DNA from: Paludibacter sp.
Lineage (GTDB): Bacteria > Bacteroidota > Bacteroidia > Bacteroidales > Paludibacteraceae
DNA: 7,087 nt
Direction: 5' to 3'
Assembly (NCBI GenBank): GCA_018054805.1
Contig: JAGPIU010000047.1
Coordinates: 1-7,087, forward strand
Shown here: positions 6,299 through 7,087 of the stretch, piece after piece
Numbering within the stretch: the stretch's first letter is position 1
Layout: every line of letters starts with the position of its first letter
The notes under the pieces: model-generated
Seen by the model: the letters and a program-made list of their open reading frames with translations, nothing else
What the model was told of the DNA's origin: nothing
Databases searched by the model: none
Position numbers and translations under genes: made by a program

Positions 6299-7087
6299 AT
6301 GAAAAAATCAGTTGTAATCATATTAGTGCTCGTCTTGACAATTTCGTTGTTTGCTCAGAAAAACAAACCGGCAGGCTATCCCATTTCTCCCGTGCCATTT
6401 ACAAACGTAAAGGTTACCGACCAGTTTTGGGGACAAAGGCTGAAGGCCAGTCGCGAAGTGACTATTCCCCTGGCATTCAGTAAATGTGAAGAAACGGGAC
6501 GTTACGAGAACTTTGTGAAGGCTGCCAATCCGAGTGAGAAATACAAAGTGGAAGGCTTTTCGTTCGACGATACTGATGTGTATAAAACCATTGAAGGTGC
6601 AAGCTATTCCATGCAGACTTTTCCTGATAAGAAACTCGAAAAATACATCGACAGTGTATTGCTTATTGTGGCCAAAGCGCAGGAACCTGATGGTTATTTG
6701 TATACTTCGCGCACTATGAATCCAGCACATCCGCATGCATGGTCAGGTTCGAAACGTTGGGAAAAGGAGGAAGATCTCAGTCATGAACTTTACAACCTCG
6801 GACATATGCTCGAAGGTGCTATCGCTCATTATCAGGCAACGGGGAAGCGAAGTTTTCTGGATATTGCCATTAAATATGCCGACTGTGCGGTACGCGAAGT
6901 GGGCGACAAACCCGGACAGGCTTGTGTGGTTCCGGGACATCAGATTGCCGAAATGGCATTGGCAAAACTGTATGTATTGACCGGTGAAATGAAATATCTG
7001 AATCTTGCAAAATTTTTACTCGACAAAAGAGGTTTCACCCCAATGAAACATGAATACAGTCAGTCGCACAAGCCGGTTTTGGAACAG
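6299..7087 (+). CDS. Secreted DUF1680/GH127-type glycoside hydrolase (beta-L-arabinofuranosidase family), C-terminus beyond window
   Basis: 263 codons run open to the right edge; Bacteroidota members are usually about 600-800 residues, so less than half is seen. Residues 1-19 form a signal peptide (MKK, a hydrophobic core, then LFA-Q), pointing to export to the periplasm. Family landmarks follow: FTNVKVTDQFWGQRL at 34-48, the EETGRYENF segment at 64-72, DVYKTIEGASY at 93-103, QEPDGYLYT at 128-136, SHELYNLGHMLEGAIAHY at 161-178 and VPGHQIAEMALAKLY at 211-225, which belong to the start of the alpha/alpha barrel. In the characterised Bifidobacterium longum enzyme the catalytic cysteine and zinc ligands lie after about residue 320, outside this window, so catalytic competence cannot be judged. 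Activity on L-arabinofuranosides is a family inference and related families (GH146) share this domain. The gene is divergent from sppA. Confidence 0.88.
   Translation, partial: MKKSVVIILVLVLTISLFAQKNKPAGYPISPVPFTNVKVTDQFWGQRLKASREVTIPLAFSKCEETGRYENFVKAANPSEKYKVEGFSFDDTDVYKTIEGASYSMQTFPDKKLEKYIDSVLLIVAKAQEPDGYLYTSRTMNPAHPHAWSGSKRWEKEEDLSHELYNLGHMLEGAIAHYQATGKRSFLDIAIKYADCAVREVGDKPGQACVVPGHQIAEMALAKLYVLTGEMKYLNLAKFLLDKRGFTPMKHEYSQSHKPVLEQ

Noticed and set aside
6323..6736. Minus-strand reading frame of 137 codons opposite the glycosidase gene
   Set aside because: The plus strand here encodes clear DUF1680/GH127 motifs and a signal peptide; the opposite frame resembles nothing known.

Overview
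The window looks like chromosomal DNA from a member of the Bacteroidota, most likely order Bacteroidales. Four of the five proteins match familiar Bacteroidales families. Start codons are preceded by A/T-rich sequence rather than strong Shine-Dalgarno sites. Nearly every gene start has upstream the phylum-specific promoter element TAnnTTTG, in the two best cases with a TTG about 19-20 bases further upstream. No insertion sequence, phage gene, CRISPR array, tRNA or rRNA was seen.

Layout, left to right. (1) Positions 1-1334, minus strand: a secreted S41-family (CtpA-like) C-terminal processing peptidase, cut off at its C-terminus by the window edge, with its own likely promoter. (2) Positions 1398-2039 (possibly up to 2120), minus strand: a short TatD-family metal-dependent hydrolase. 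(3) A divergent intergenic region (2040-2226) with back-to-back promoter elements. (4) Positions 2227-3648, plus strand: ahcY, S-adenosylhomocysteine hydrolase, followed by a strong intrinsic terminator. (5) A 552-base gene-poor stretch (3649-4200) holding a perfect A/T-rich palindrome, a textbook Bacteroidota promoter, a compact structured RNA of about 105 nt ending in an intrinsic terminator, and the opposing terminator of the next gene. (6) Positions 4201-5946, minus strand: sppA, a full-length two-domain signal peptide peptidase with its own promoter. (7) A 352-base divergent spacer (5947-6298). (8) Positions 6299-7087, plus strand: the first 263 residues of a secreted DUF1680/GH127-type glycoside hydrolase (beta-L-arabinofuranosidase family), cut off by the right edge.

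The genes do not form one pathway. ahcY clears S-adenosylhomocysteine after methyltransfer and is a housekeeping gene. The S41 protease and SppA belong to envelope protein processing, although they are 2.9 kb apart and separately transcribed. The GH127 gene probably opens a plant-polysaccharide use locus to the right. No new multi-gene system is visible. The item most worth a second look is the small RNA between ahcY and sppA: it has a near-consensus promoter, a hairpin capped by a GTGA (GNRA-type) tetraloop and a terminator, and its layout resembles the Bacteroidales-1 RNA class of unknown function.
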